This document shows positions 16,421 to 25,406 of a DNA stretch of 45,415 nt, piece after piece; within the stretch, counting starts at the first letter, position 1; every line of letters starts with the position of its first letter. The notes beneath the pieces are model-generated. The model saw nothing but the letters and a program-made list of their open reading frames with translations, had not been told where the DNA came from and did no database searches. The DNA is taken from contig NZ_MSTQ01000030.1 of the NCBI RefSeq assembly GCF_001945365.1, positions 1 to 45,415 of the forward strand, in the 5' to 3' direction. A program made the position numbers and the translations under genes. Origin of the DNA: Pseudomonas reinekei. GTDB lineage: Bacteria; Pseudomonadota; Gammaproteobacteria; Pseudomonadales; Pseudomonadaceae.

Positions 16421-17443
16421 TCAAACATGCGATGGGAAGAGCGGCAAGATGTGCTCAGCGAGCTCGTCAAGAATCTCGCCGTAGGGTTGCCGGCTGACCT
16501 TGGGGTTGAGCGCGATATGCGAAATACCGGCAGCCTGCGCCTGCTCCAGGTAGTTACGCAGGCCATTACGCCCCGCCCGGAAGCCTCCCTGGATGCGCTG
16601 GAACGGCTGGTCCGGGTTGTCGCTGAGGTCGAAGTAGCCGCCGAGCCCTAACGGTTTGAACGCGTTGCGCCCTTCGATTTCACGCACTCTGGCGTGCCAG
16701 CTTTCGCCCAATGACACCAACCGCTCGGGGCTTTGCACGCCGGCGAGATAGCCATCAAGGTGTTCAGCCAACCATTCGACGCTCTGCTGTGCCTGGCCGA
16801 CAGCGATTGACGGGACGCGCCCATACGGCGCTTTCGGCACCAGGTCGAGGTTTCCGTATGAACCACCGAACCGTTCGGAGCGAAAGCGCGGAAAGTCCTG
16901 CTCAATCAGGGTGCGAAACACCGAGAAGGCATCACGGTAGCGATCACCACGGGATTCATAATCGATGCCCAGCATCGGGTAGTCGGTGTAACGATCGCCC
17001 GAGGACAACCCCAACACCAGGCGTCCTTCGCTCAACTGGTCCAGAGACGTCGCTTGCTTGGCCAGGTACATGGGCTCATGGGTAGGCAGCACGATGCCGG
17101 TGGTTCCCAGGACGATGCTGCGTGTGGCGGCGGCCAGAAAGCCGATGTAAACCAGAGGTTCAAAGATGTGCGCCACATCGTTGTAGTCCGGGTCGTAGAA
17201 CGGAATGTCACGCATCCACAGCGCACCGAAACCAAGCGCCTCGGCGCGTTGCGCCATTTCCACGTGACCTCGCATGGTCGGCGCGGCTCGGCCGGCGTGG
17301 GTTTCGAGGGGCAAAATCAGACCCACCGTCAGCGTTTGTGGCTCAAACACACGGCGAAAACCAGGATGACGCTCAAGCAAGGGATCGGGGGTCGGTAAGG
17401 TGTCAGATTGCACTGGCGGCGCGTGTCGAGTCGCGATTGTCAT
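16421..17443 (-). CDS. LLM class flavin-dependent oxidoreductase (TIGR03571-like)
   Basis: A 340-residue luciferase-like TIM-barrel protein. Typical segments are TVGLILPLETHAGRAAPTMRGHVEMAQRAEALGFGALWMRD, LGTTGIVLPTHEP, QLSEGRLVLGLSSGDR and GISHIALNPKVSRQP. The combination fits the TIGR03571 group of uncharacterised F420/FMN-type oxidoreductases; in Pseudomonas FMN is expected. It lies 106 bases after a LysR gene on the same strand. The natural substrate is unknown. The 90-base gap to the GntR stop contains a short GGTGCC/GGCACC hairpin (about 16379-16397) but no T-run. Confidence 0.8.
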   Translation of the reverse strand: MTIATRHAPPVQSDTLPTPDPLLERHPGFRRVFEPQTLTVGLILPLETHAGRAAPTMRGHVEMAQRAEALGFGALWMRDIPFYDPDYNDVAHIFEPLVYIGFLAAATRSIVLGTTGIVLPTHEPMYLAKQATSLDQLSEGRLVLGLSSGDRYTDYPMLGIDYESRGDRYRDAFSVFRTLIEQDFPRFRSERFGGSYGNLDLVPKAPYGRVPSIAVGQAQQSVEWLAEHLDGYLAGVQSPERLVSLGESWHARVREIEGRNAFKPLGLGGYFDLSDNPDQPFQRIQGGFRAGRNGLRNYLEQAQAAGISHIALNPKVSRQPYGEILDELAEHILPLFPSHV

Positions 17444-17549
17444 GGTGGCAGTCTCGGTGAGTGGCGATGACTGACATGTTTATTGATTCCTCAAGTCCGA
17501 TAAACACCACCAACAGACCATCACAAGGTCCGCTGAGTCCCCAATACTC

Positions 17550-18458
17550 TCAAGTGTCCCAAGGCACTCCAGCTTCCCAGCGCTCAATCAGCAGATCAAT
17601 AAATGCGCGGACACGCAGCGACAACTGACGCTTGCTCGGATACACAACCCGAATTGGATCGGGCGCTGCACGGTAAAATTCGAGCACTTCCACCAACGTT
17701 CCATCGCGCAAGTCGTTACCCGTGATATAGGTCGGCAGGTGAACCAGGCCAATGCCCGTCAGCGCCGCTTCGCGCATGGCTTCAGAACTGTCAATGTTCA
17801 GCCGCCCGGGTTGTTCATGGAAATAGAGGCCGTCGGGTGTCTGGTAACGCCAGACACTGGCCTGGCCACTGATGAACGCGATGGTGTCGTGCCCCACAAG
17901 CTCTGCAGGTGTTTGCGGTACACCGCAACGGGCCAGATAAGAGGGCGAGGCACACGTTGCAAACTGCTGCCAACCCACGGTTCTGGTCAACAGTTGGGAA
18001 TCGTCTTTTGGCGTGCCGATGCGGATGGCTATATCGACCCCCTCTTCGACCAGGTCGACAAAGCGATCGGTGAACCAGACGTCAGCACGAAGTTCGGGCC
18101 ACTGTTTCAGATAAGCATCCAGAATTGGCAGGATGTGGCGCTGGCCGAAAGAAAGTGGGGCTGTGAGTTTGAACGTGCCGGTCGGCCGTCCACGGCGCAA
18201 GGCCATGGTTGCATCCACCTCATCAAGATCCTCGAGAATTTGCTTCCAGCGTTCATAGGCGACCTGCCCTTCGTCAGTCAGGCTCAGTTTGCGCGTGGTG
18301 CGATTGAGCAGCCGTGCCCCCATCCGACTCTCAAGACGAACGATACTTTTACCGACAGCCGATCGGGTCAGACCCAGTGAAGCGGCCGCGGAAGTAAAAC
18401 TGCCAGCCTTCACGGCGCAGACAAATGCAGCAATATCACCGAATCGGTTGGCTTCCAT
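17550..18458 (-). CDS. LysR family transcriptional regulator
   Basis: 302 residues from the ATG at 18458 (MEANRFGDIAAFVCAVKAG), with GGGAG eleven bases upstream; the frame is open for 27 more codons. HTH region: SFTSAAASLGLTRSAVGKSIVRLESRMGARLLNRTTRKLSLT. The effector domain contains GIGLVHLPTYITG. This is the common AaeR/DmlR-like subgroup of LysR proteins. It is followed on the same strand by the luciferase-like gene and is divergent from the DUF6130-like gene, either of which may be its target. Confidence 0.88.
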   Translation of the reverse strand: MEANRFGDIAAFVCAVKAGSFTSAAASLGLTRSAVGKSIVRLESRMGARLLNRTTRKLSLTDEGQVAYERWKQILEDLDEVDATMALRRGRPTGTFKLTAPLSFGQRHILPILDAYLKQWPELRADVWFTDRFVDLVEEGVDIAIRIGTPKDDSQLLTRTVGWQQFATCASPSYLARCGVPQTPAELVGHDTIAFISGQASVWRYQTPDGLYFHEQPGRLNIDSSEAMREAALTGIGLVHLPTYITGNDLRDGTLVEVLEFYRAAPDPIRVVYPSKRQLSLRVRAFIDLLIERWEAGVPWDT

Positions 18459-18761
18459 GGGTGGATTTACTCCCGTGCATACGTACGTTGAAGCGGGAAA
18501 TGAGGCCCGAAAGACTGGTTTTTCGCTGCTAATCGGCAATCACAATTCTTACCCTAGTCGAATCAGCTTTTCTCGCCTGCAGCCTTTCAGCGCTCTGCCG
18601 AAAAGCACTTCGAATAGCCAGCAACTTAAACAATCCTCAAGGTCGAAAAAATGCCACATTTGATGCTTGCTTTGCTGACCCCGCGATTCCAGGCTGTATC
18701 AACCCCCGCGCAACACGTAGCTTGATCTAGGCTTAGATGACATCCCGCGGGAGTAACCCTC
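18459..18761. other. Divergent intergenic region, no gene seen
   Basis: This 303-base gap separates the LysR and DUF6130-like genes. The only structure I see is GCTTTTC at about 18567 matched by GAAAAGC about 34 bases later, an inverted repeat too far apart to be a convincing operator. GGGAG eight bases before 18762 is the ribosome site of the DUF6130-like gene. Confidence 0.4.
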
Positions 18762-19202
18762 ATGTCCCTCGCTCTCGGAAATCTGACGGCCATCACGTTG
18801 GCTGCGTTTTTTTGCTCAACCGCCTCTGGTCAAGCAGCCGACACCCACCCGCCGCCGGCGATTCTGCCCCTGGAATCCGAATCGGTGCCAAGCCTCATGG
18901 CCTATCCGCCGCTAGCCGAGCCGCTCGCGCGCGGGGTTGTCATCATCCAGTATCGAACGGAACACGCCAGGATCATGCCGGTATTCGGTAAAGCGGCGGC
19001 TGATGTATCACCTCGTCTGAGCCATCTTCACGTGACCGTCGACGACTGGAAAGGTACATGGGCGCACACCAGTGAAGACCCGATTATCCTGGTCGGACTG
19101 ACACCCGGCCCTCACAACGTGCTGCTTGAGATCGCCGACCCGACTCATAAAATCCTCACCAGTACGACCGTGAGTTTTATCGTTCCGCCGAAGAAACCCT
19201 AA
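18762..19202 (+). CDS. Exported protein, DUF6130-like
   Basis: 146 residues. A signal peptide covers about residues 1-25 (hydrophobic ITLAAFF, cut near SGQA|A), so the protein is probably periplasmic. The body has GVVIIQYRTEHARIMPVFGKAAADVSPRLSHLHVTVDD and LVGLTPGPHNVLLEIADPTHKIL, which I recognise as the DUF6130 family, a small beta-sandwich type of unknown function. The SHLHV and GPHNV segments hint at a metal or ligand site. It is a single gene between a divergent LysR regulator and a convergent dehydrogenase gene. Confidence 0.75.
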   Translation: MSLALGNLTAITLAAFFCSTASGQAADTHPPPAILPLESESVPSLMAYPPLAEPLARGVVIIQYRTEHARIMPVFGKAAADVSPRLSHLHVTVDDWKGTWAHTSEDPIILVGLTPGPHNVLLEIADPTHKILTSTTVSFIVPPKKP

Positions 19203-19205
19203 CGG

Positions 19206-19229
19206 TCAGGGCCGGGTTCCCGGCCCTGA
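19206..19229. terminator. GC-rich hairpin between convergent genes
   Basis: An 11-bp inverted repeat, TCAGGGCCGGG and CCCGGCCCTGA, with only TT between the arms, fills the gap between the two stop codons at 19202 and 19232. No T-run follows on either strand, so termination may be weak or need help. Confidence 0.55.
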
Positions 19230-19231
19230 AC

Positions 19232-20230
19232 TCACGCCTGCTTCAACGCGCTATCGAACGTCGGCGTCAACCCCGACAACTCCAGCTTGCGGACAAAGTC
19301 ACCGAGACGCTGTTGCTTGTAGGCCTCCACGTCGAGGTCGCGGTAGTCGTAGAAGCCCTGGCCATCGCGCAGGCCATTGCGACCGTTTTGCATGTGGTCG
19401 GCAATGACCTGCGGCGACTCGAAGCGCGGCGACAGCGCGCCACTGAGGTAGCGCGAGGCGTAATGGAGGATGTCGCCACCGCCCCAGTCGATGAACTCCA
19501 GCAGGCCCAGCACAGAGAAGCGCAAACCAAAGCCGACGCGCACGGCGGTGTCGATGTCTTCTGCGCTGGCCACGCCCTCTTCCACCATTCGTGCGGCCTC
19601 GTTCATTGCCAGTGCCTGGATGCGCGGGACGATGTAGCCGGCCACGGCGTTGCACACCACAGGCACCTTGCCGATGCGCTTGAGCAGTTGCAGCAAGCGT
19701 TCGACCACGTGTGGGCAGGTCGCTTCGCTGCGGCTGACTTCCACCAGCGGCATCAGGTAGGCCGGATTGAGCCAGTGGGCGTTCACGAAGCGCTTCGGCT
19801 CACTGACCATTTCGCTCAACTCGGTGACCAGAAAGGTCGACGTGGTTGATGCGATGATGGCCGATGCCGGGACATGTTCGCTGACCCAGGCGAACGTCTG
19901 CTGCTTGACCCCGATGATTTCCGGCACGGCTTCAAACACCAGGTCGCACAGGCGCAGTGTCTCTGCAGCTTGAGACCGGGATTGCAGGGTCAAGCGCGAT
20001 AGCGCGATGTCCGCCTGTTCAAGCTGGAGCATGCCGAGCCGCACCAGCATCTGCAGTTCGCTGCGGATGTTGTTGCGCACCCGTTCGAAGTAGCCGTGCC
20101 GCTCATCTTCGGCGCGATCCTTGATGTCGATGAGGGTGACCGGCAAGCCCGCATGAATGAACGCCAGGGCAATGCCCTCGCCCATCCGCCCGGCACCGAC
20201 CACGCTGACGTGGGGCAACGCGGCGTTCAT
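19232..20230 (-). CDS. 3-hydroxyacyl-CoA dehydrogenase-like NAD enzyme
   Basis: 332 residues. The N-terminal Rossmann fold (VSVVGAGRMGEGIALAFIHAG) is followed by the hydroxyacyl-CoA dehydrogenase C-terminal domain. STTSTFLVTEL supplies the catalytic-type serine, and NAHWLNPAYLMPLVEV the conserved His and Glu. Single-domain members of this family include carnitine dehydrogenase and 3-hydroxybutyryl-CoA dehydrogenase; the NAHWLNP form favours a non-CoA substrate such as a carnitine-like hydroxy acid. Its ATG overlaps the stop of the opine dehydrogenase by one base (TGATG), so both enzymes are coupled and likely catalyse successive steps. Confidence 0.82.
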   Translation of the reverse strand: MNAALPHVSVVGAGRMGEGIALAFIHAGLPVTLIDIKDRAEDERHGYFERVRNNIRSELQMLVRLGMLQLEQADIALSRLTLQSRSQAAETLRLCDLVFEAVPEIIGVKQQTFAWVSEHVPASAIIASTTSTFLVTELSEMVSEPKRFVNAHWLNPAYLMPLVEVSRSEATCPHVVERLLQLLKRIGKVPVVCNAVAGYIVPRIQALAMNEAARMVEEGVASAEDIDTAVRVGFGLRFSVLGLLEFIDWGGGDILHYASRYLSGALSPRFESPQVIADHMQNGRNGLRDGQGFYDYRDLDVEAYKQQRLGDFVRKLELSGLTPTFDSALKQA

Positions 20231-21336
20231 CAGTTGAAACCCTTGGTCAGCAGTTCGGTCATCTGCGCCCGGTCGAGTGTGGCCAGGCCGAGATTTTCCA
20301 GGGTACGGCCTTCGGCGTAGAGATCACGTTCAGCGACAACCGAGGCAATGCTCAGCAAACCTTGCGCAACCGGTGTCGGCACACCGGCCCAGCGGCCGAC
20401 GGACACCAGAAAGGACAACCCCAAACGCGTGTCTTCGAGCATGTAGCGATGCTTTTGCAGGTCGATATCTTCGCGCCAGTCGCCGCTGTCGGTCAGCTTG
20501 CCGTGGGCACCGCGACCGTACATCCACTCATCGCCTTCGCGGATGTTGTAGTGGTCGGCCAGGGGGAAGTGCGGCGCGCCGTAGGTCAGCGCTTCGCGTA
20601 CGGCCATGCGTTCGGCGTCGAGCTGGTTGGTCACGCGGCGAATCGACGGCTGGGTACCTTCGTTGTGAATGTCCCAGGACTCGAAGTGCTCCAGGGGACC
20701 GGCGTTCATCATGATCAGCGGTGGGTGGATGATGGGGCCTGCGTTCATCAACGCACCGCTCAGGGCGTCCTCAATCGGCTCAACGCTCGGGTACGCCTCG
20801 CGCAACACCGCGAAGGCGTGCTCAGACAGGTTGCTGGGGAACACGCCGGTCGGCAGGCGGGTGGCATAGCCACTGATCACCAGGTCGCTGGCGCCATGCT
20901 TGCGCACCAGATACGGCAACGTGCCGGTTTCCGCGAAGGCGACTTTGCTGCCGTTGCCCGCATCGGCCATGGCTTTGGCGAACACGTAGCTGCCGAACGT
21001 GCCCGGTGGCAGGAACACCACCTGGCCGTCGCGCAGGTGCGGCGCCACGTCTTTGGCCAGGGCTTCGTGGGAGGTCGACGGCAGCGGGATGAGCACCAGT
21101 TGCGCGTCGCTCAGGGCCTCGGCCAGGTTATCGGTCAACGACAGGTTGTCGCCCGTTTTGCCGACGGACAGCTGGCGAGTGCCCTTGTAGTCCTTGATGG
21201 TCAGGCTGCCGATGGCCAGCAGCGCCTTGAGCGCGGCGCCGTCACGACGCCAGAGGCGGGTTTGATGCCCCTTTTCAGCCATTTCGACAGCAGCGGCATA
21301 ACAGCCGTGTCCACCACCCAACACTGTAATTTTCAT
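20230..21336 (-). CDS. NAD/NADP octopine/nopaline dehydrogenase family protein
   Basis: 368 residues. An N-terminal nucleotide-binding fold (ITVLGGGHGCYAAAVEMAEKGH) leads to an opine dehydrogenase C-terminal domain with NAGPIIHPPLIMMNAGPLEHF carrying the catalytic-type histidine. These enzymes join or split amino acids and 2-oxo acids by reductive condensation. In a catabolic operon with a porin and importer the oxidative, opine-splitting direction is more likely. GAGGAG precedes the start. It is coupled to the downstream hydroxyacyl-CoA dehydrogenase-like gene. Confidence 0.82.
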   Translation of the reverse strand: MKITVLGGGHGCYAAAVEMAEKGHQTRLWRRDGAALKALLAIGSLTIKDYKGTRQLSVGKTGDNLSLTDNLAEALSDAQLVLIPLPSTSHEALAKDVAPHLRDGQVVFLPPGTFGSYVFAKAMADAGNGSKVAFAETGTLPYLVRKHGASDLVISGYATRLPTGVFPSNLSEHAFAVLREAYPSVEPIEDALSGALMNAGPIIHPPLIMMNAGPLEHFESWDIHNEGTQPSIRRVTNQLDAERMAVREALTYGAPHFPLADHYNIREGDEWMYGRGAHGKLTDSGDWREDIDLQKHRYMLEDTRLGLSFLVSVGRWAGVPTPVAQGLLSIASVVAERDLYAEGRTLENLGLATLDRAQMTELLTKGFN

Positions 21337-21431
21337 GGAGTCACTCCTCTTGTATGTGACTCGATGCTATCGAGCTGGACCGCTGCGGACTCACCCGATT
21401 GCGCAGCCGGGTGACGGATTGCGCAGCCGTC

Positions 21432-22406
21432 TCAGTGCTTCTGTCGCCGCAGGGTGTCCGACGGCAAACAGCCATAACGCAGCCGATAGGCGCTGGAAAA
21501 ATGCCCGAAGCTGTTGATGCCGTGACGCAACAGGATATCGGTGACGGTTTCACCGTCCCGGCCCTGCTTCAGCGATTCGTGGATCACCGCCAGGCGCCGG
21601 TCGCGAATGAACTCCACCGGCGCTTGCTGGAGGAATTGCTTGAAGCCGTTCTGCAACGTACGCACTGAAACGCCACACAGCTCGCTCAAGGTCGTCAGGC
21701 TGATCGGTTGGTCGAGGTGCGCCTCAATGTAGTCGCGGGCCTTCTTCACGTGATGCGGCAGCGGTGCGCGCGAGTCGATCAACAGATCCGCCGAGTAGTT
21801 GTGCGGCAACTGGGTGAGCAGCAATTGCATCAGGTATTCGGACAGGCCGCTGGCGAGGCGCGAACCGTCGACGCCATCGCCGTAAAGCCGGCAGATGTAG
21901 TCCAGGGTGTGATAGAGGCTGACGACGCCGGCGCCGAGGTGGTCGACGCTGACATCAAAGATCACCGACTGCCGCAGGCTGCGACCTAACAGGCGTTGCA
22001 GTTGCGCCTCCAGGGCATCGCGGTCGACACGCAGGATCAGGTTGCGGCATTGCCCATCGGTCACGATGCGGCTTTGCGCGAAGGGCGAGGAAACGCTCAG
22101 GCAGCCCGACTGCATCGCCGCGCTACGCCGGCCGTGGGCCACTTCGCAATGCCCCTGCAAGGTGATGCGAAACAGGTATTGATCGGCAATGTCGCCGATG
22201 GTGATTTCCACCGGCGCGCCATAGCGCAAGTCGAGCAGCGCCGAATCGCCGAAAAACACGCCGTTGAGCCGGGTGTGAATCGGCTCGTCACGCAGCACGT
22301 TGAAGCTGTGTGGACACAGGTAGTGGCTGACCTTGTCCTTGATCTCACGGTAATCGGCCGAGCTCAGCAGACTGTGCCGTTCCAGCAGGTGTACGTCATT
22401 CAGCAT
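21432..22406 (-). CDS. AraC family transcriptional regulator
   Basis: 324 residues from the ATG at 22406, which has GGGAGA eight bases upstream. The first ~200 residues form an AraC_binding_2-like sensing domain (SHYLCPHSFNVLRDEPIHTRLNG, RITLQGHCEVAHG). The C-terminal AraC domain starts near KKARDYIEAHLDQPISLTTLSELCGVSVRTLQNGFKQF and ends in DILLRHGINSFGHFSSAYRLRYGCLPS. It sits between the MFS importer and the opine dehydrogenase on the same strand and is the probable activator of the 19232-25248 cluster. Confidence 0.88.
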   Translation of the reverse strand: MLNDVHLLERHSLLSSADYREIKDKVSHYLCPHSFNVLRDEPIHTRLNGVFFGDSALLDLRYGAPVEITIGDIADQYLFRITLQGHCEVAHGRRSAAMQSGCLSVSSPFAQSRIVTDGQCRNLILRVDRDALEAQLQRLLGRSLRQSVIFDVSVDHLGAGVVSLYHTLDYICRLYGDGVDGSRLASGLSEYLMQLLLTQLPHNYSADLLIDSRAPLPHHVKKARDYIEAHLDQPISLTTLSELCGVSVRTLQNGFKQFLQQAPVEFIRDRRLAVIHESLKQGRDGETVTDILLRHGINSFGHFSSAYRLRYGCLPSDTLRRQKH

Positions 22407-22491
22407 CAAGGGTTCTCCCGGCCTGAAGCGCCAAGGCCCCGCTCCCTTCGAAAGGAGCGAGGCCGAGGCGCCGATCATGGACTATGCCCGA

Positions 22492-23850
22492 TCAAGCGTG
22501 CGTCGGGTATTCCCGCGCATAGCTCTCGCGGAAATGCCGGCAACCCCGCCACAGTAGCAGCACGGTCAGCGCCGACGCACCGGCGATCACCAGCGACATC
22601 GAAGAGCCCACCGCCGCTGGCGTCCCGAAGTAACGGTCGGTCAACAACGCCACGAGTGTGGTGCCCAACCCCAGCCCCAGCAGATTGCTGATCAGCAGGA
22701 ACACCGCCGAGACCTGGGCGCGCACCTGATTCGGCGCGAGGATTTGCATCGCCGCCGTGGACGCCGGCATCGGGAACGAGGCAAAGAACATCGCCGGCAC
22801 CAACAGCGTCACCGACAGCCACAGCTGATCGACTTGCGAGAACATCACGGCCGGAACCGCCATGCCGAGGGCACCGATGACGCCTGTGCGCATGGCGGCG
22901 TCCTGATGACCTTTTTTGGCCAGATAATCGGTGAGCCAGCCACCGAACAGCACGCCGGTGGTGTTGGCCACCAACAGCACGGTGCCGAGCATGTAGCCCG
23001 CCTCCATGGGCGACAGGCCGAACTTGCGGATGTACAGCGCCGGGCTCCAGCTCATCAGGCAGAACAGGGCCATGGCATAAAACGAAAAGCCCAGGTAATG
23101 GCAGGTAAAGGTGGCACGGTGGCGACCGAGAAAACGCAAGCCATCGCTCAACCCGACCTTCTTCGCCCGCCCCTGTGCATCGACCTGCAGGCCTTTGCGC
23201 GCCGGGTCACGCACGGTGAGCCAGATCAGCAAACCAACGACGATGCCGGGCAGTCCGACAATGAAGAACGCCAGCTGCCAGGCTTTCATCGCACCGAGAA
23301 ACGCCACCTCGATGGTGTTCATGTCCTTGAGCATCGCGATCACATAGCCGCCCACCAGGAACGCAAGACCACCACCGACGAAGGAGCCGATCGAGTAGAT
23401 GCCCACGGCGCGGCCGAGTTTTTCCTTGGGGAACATGTCGCTGAACATCGAGTAGGCAGACGGCGACAGGGCCGCTTCGCCGACGCCCACGCCAATGCGC
23501 GCGAGGAACATGTGCAGGAAGTTCTTGCTCAGGCCGCAGGCCGCTGTCGCCAGGCTCCAGAACACCACGCCGACGGCGATGATCTTCGGCCGGGAGAAGC
23601 GGTCGGCCAGATAGGCGATGGGCATGCCCATGAAGGCGTAGAACAACGAAAAAGCCAGCCCGTGCAGCAAGCTGAACTGGGTGTCGCTGATCTGCAGGTC
23701 GGCTTTGATCGGTTCGATCATCAGCGCCAGGATCTGCCGATCCACGAAGGAAAAGATGTACGCGATCATGCACAGACCCACCACGTACCACTCGTAAAGG
23801 TAAGTCTTCTTCTGTTGCTGCAGGACCGCGTTATCGACCTGGATATTCAC
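22492..23850 (-). CDS. MFS importer, spinster-like family
   Basis: 452 residues and 12 helices. IAYIFSFVDRQILALMIEPIKADLQISDTQFSLLHGLAFSLFYAFMGMPIAYLADRFSRPKII is typical of the spinster-like MFS group found in Pseudomonas catabolic clusters. GTG 23850 is favoured because AAGGAG lies eight bases upstream. An in-frame ATG at 23880 overlaps the stop of a 28-codon frame and is an alternative. It follows the porin gene and precedes the AraC gene. It probably imports the substrate of the two dehydrogenases. Confidence 0.85.
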   Translation of the reverse strand: MNIQVDNAVLQQQKKTYLYEWYVVGLCMIAYIFSFVDRQILALMIEPIKADLQISDTQFSLLHGLAFSLFYAFMGMPIAYLADRFSRPKIIAVGVVFWSLATAACGLSKNFLHMFLARIGVGVGEAALSPSAYSMFSDMFPKEKLGRAVGIYSIGSFVGGGLAFLVGGYVIAMLKDMNTIEVAFLGAMKAWQLAFFIVGLPGIVVGLLIWLTVRDPARKGLQVDAQGRAKKVGLSDGLRFLGRHRATFTCHYLGFSFYAMALFCLMSWSPALYIRKFGLSPMEAGYMLGTVLLVANTTGVLFGGWLTDYLAKKGHQDAAMRTGVIGALGMAVPAVMFSQVDQLWLSVTLLVPAMFFASFPMPASTAAMQILAPNQVRAQVSAVFLLISNLLGLGLGTTLVALLTDRYFGTPAAVGSSMSLVIAGASALTVLLLWRGCRHFRESYAREYPTHA

Positions 23851-23876
23851 TAGTGTTTGCTCCTTTTGGAATCCGC

Positions 23877-23963
23877 TCATGCGCGCAGCGCACCGGGTGA
23901 CGGTGCACTGGGCACCGACTGGGAAGTTGCGGGGCAGATGTAAAGGATGATGGGTTCGATCAT
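23877..23963 (-). CDS. 28-residue small leader frame before the MFS importer
   Basis: The frame reads MIEPIILYICPATSQS, then a Ser/Pro/Ala-rich tail. AGAGG lies seven bases before its ATG. Its TGA overlaps an in-frame ATG of the MFS gene as ATGA, so translation may be coupled. A DNA block at 23919-23942 matches a block in a second small frame at 25302-25394 in 19 of 24 positions. Known function: none. It could be a leader peptide rather than a working protein. Confidence 0.4.
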   Translation of the reverse strand: MIEPIILYICPATSQSVPSAPSPGALRA

Positions 23964-23974
23964 GGTCAGGCCTC

Positions 23975-23982
23975 TTATTGTT
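23975..23982 (-). promoter_or_regulatory. AACAATAA, probable Crc/Hfq target
   Basis: A perfect AAYAAYAA match lies directly before the AGAGG ribosome site of the small frame at 23963. Hfq/Crc binding there would block its translation and, through stop-start overlap, that of the MFS importer. Confidence 0.45.
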
Positions 23983-23997
23983 ATGGTGTCAGCACGC

Positions 23998-25248
23998 TTA
24001 CCAGAACTTCCAGGTGTAGGTCGTGGCGACGCGGAATTCGTTGTAGTCGTAGCCGAATTTCTGTTTTACATCGATGTTGCGCAGGTCCAGCCCGAGGCCT
24101 TGCAACGGTCCACTCTGCACTACGTAATTAAGCCCCAGGAAGCGTTCGCTTTCTTCGTTGTCGCTCAGGTTACCGCCACGGTCCCAGTTGGTGCCCTTGG
24201 TGTAGCGGGTGAAGAACTTCAGCCCCGGCATGCCCATCCCGGCAAAGTCATAGCTGTAACGCGCCGACCAGGACTTTTCATCCGGACGGACAAAGGCCAG
24301 AGACGACCAGTGCACCAGGTAAGGCTGCGGAATATAGCCATTCATGGTCGGGAACACGCTGTCACCGAGCATGCGCTGGTAACTGACGCCAAACATGTGA
24401 GCCCCCTTGAGCAAGCTGAACAAGGCACCGTAGGAGCGGTTGTCGACCTCGCCGTTTAGGGCATTGCCGTCTTCATTGTTATTGAAGTAGCGCAAGTCGG
24501 TTTTGAGTTTGTAGCCGTTGCCCAGGTCAGCCATATGCATCAGGCCGAAATAGTGCTGCTGATAAATATCGTGCAACACGCCGTAGAAATAACTGACTTG
24601 CAGGTTTTTGCTGATGTCGTAGGTTGCGCCGCCAAAATCCAGGCCGTCACTGTCGAGGTTATCGGTAGAGCCAAACTTGTACAGCTTCTCGTGATTGGAA
24701 GATTCCCGCGTCGCGGCCGACCAGAAACGGCCCCCGGTCAGCGTCAATCCGTCGACTTCCCTGGACTCGACCACAGCGCCCTGATAGATGGTATCCAGCT
24801 GACGGCTTGGGTCATCGAACGCCACCGGCAATTGCGGGCGAAGATCACCGACCTTCAACTCGGTCTTGCTGTAACGCATCTTCAAAGTGGCACCGGCGCG
24901 GCTGTAATCATCGGCTGTCTGCTGATCGCTCACGCTGTACGGCAGCGAACCGTCGTTGCCCGACGAATCCAGGCGCAGGGCGTATTGCGCATCGACATCC
25001 AGGCCGATGGCCAACGCCGTGTCGGTGTAGCCGGAGGTGAATTGCGCATCGAAACCCTGGGACCAACTGTGCACTTCGGAATCCGGTGCATTGGTATTGG
25101 TGTAGTTACGGTGCAAGTAGAAGTTACGGGTATCCACTTTGAAGTGACTGTCATCAATGACATCGGCCTGTGCCGCCAAAGGCGAACAGATCATCCCCAG
25201 CACGCCGGCCATACCCAGCCCGCGGCAAGATTGCTTTACATGATGCAT
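23998..25248 (-). CDS. OprD family outer membrane porin
   Basis: 416 residues. A signal peptide ends at about AAQA|D (residue 28). The mature part has the OprD hallmarks: RNFYLHRNYTN, WSQGFDAQFTSGYTDT, GLDVDAQYALRLDSS, LKVGDLRPQLPV, GGRFW and the last beta strand YNEFRVATTYTWKFW ending in aromatic Trp. These 18-strand porins admit small carboxylates and amino acids. GGAG lies eight bases before the ATG. The importer, regulator and dehydrogenases follow on the same strand, so the porin probably admits their substrate. Confidence 0.92.
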   Translation of the reverse strand: MHHVKQSCRGLGMAGVLGMICSPLAAQADVIDDSHFKVDTRNFYLHRNYTNTNAPDSEVHSWSQGFDAQFTSGYTDTALAIGLDVDAQYALRLDSSGNDGSLPYSVSDQQTADDYSRAGATLKMRYSKTELKVGDLRPQLPVAFDDPSRQLDTIYQGAVVESREVDGLTLTGGRFWSAATRESSNHEKLYKFGSTDNLDSDGLDFGGATYDISKNLQVSYFYGVLHDIYQQHYFGLMHMADLGNGYKLKTDLRYFNNNEDGNALNGEVDNRSYGALFSLLKGAHMFGVSYQRMLGDSVFPTMNGYIPQPYLVHWSSLAFVRPDEKSWSARYSYDFAGMGMPGLKFFTRYTKGTNWDRGGNLSDNEESERFLGLNYVVQSGPLQGLGLDLRNIDVKQKFGYDYNEFRVATTYTWKFW

Positions 25249-25301
25249 CTAACATCTCCACATCTGTATGTGCTCTGGGCACTGTATTTATAGGAGCAGT
25301 G

Positions 25302-25394
25302 TCAAACTAAAAGTCGCCGGGAACTTGAGGGGCAGATACATGCCACTTTCCGGCGCAAAGCAGGGGAGATGCAGGGGACGTTTGAATCGCGCAT
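25302..25394 (-). CDS. 30-residue small leader frame before the OprD porin
   Basis: The frame reads MRDSNVPCISPALRRKVACI, then CPSSSRRLLV. AGAGG lies eight bases before the ATG. Its ICPSSS echoes ICPATS in the small frame at 23877-23963, and the ribosome-site regions (CATAACAAYAAGAGGCC) are nearly identical. The stop lies 53 bases before the porin start. It may be a leader peptide or a decayed copy of the other leader. Confidence 0.3.
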   Translation of the reverse strand: MRDSNVPCISPALRRKVACICPSSSRRLLV

Positions 25395-25406
25395 TACCAA
25401 GGCCTC

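Noticed and set aside
25270..25302. Sigma-70 promoter for the OprD gene
   Set aside because: TTGACA and TATAAAT are both present on the minus strand but only seven bases apart, too close for a -35/-10 pair.
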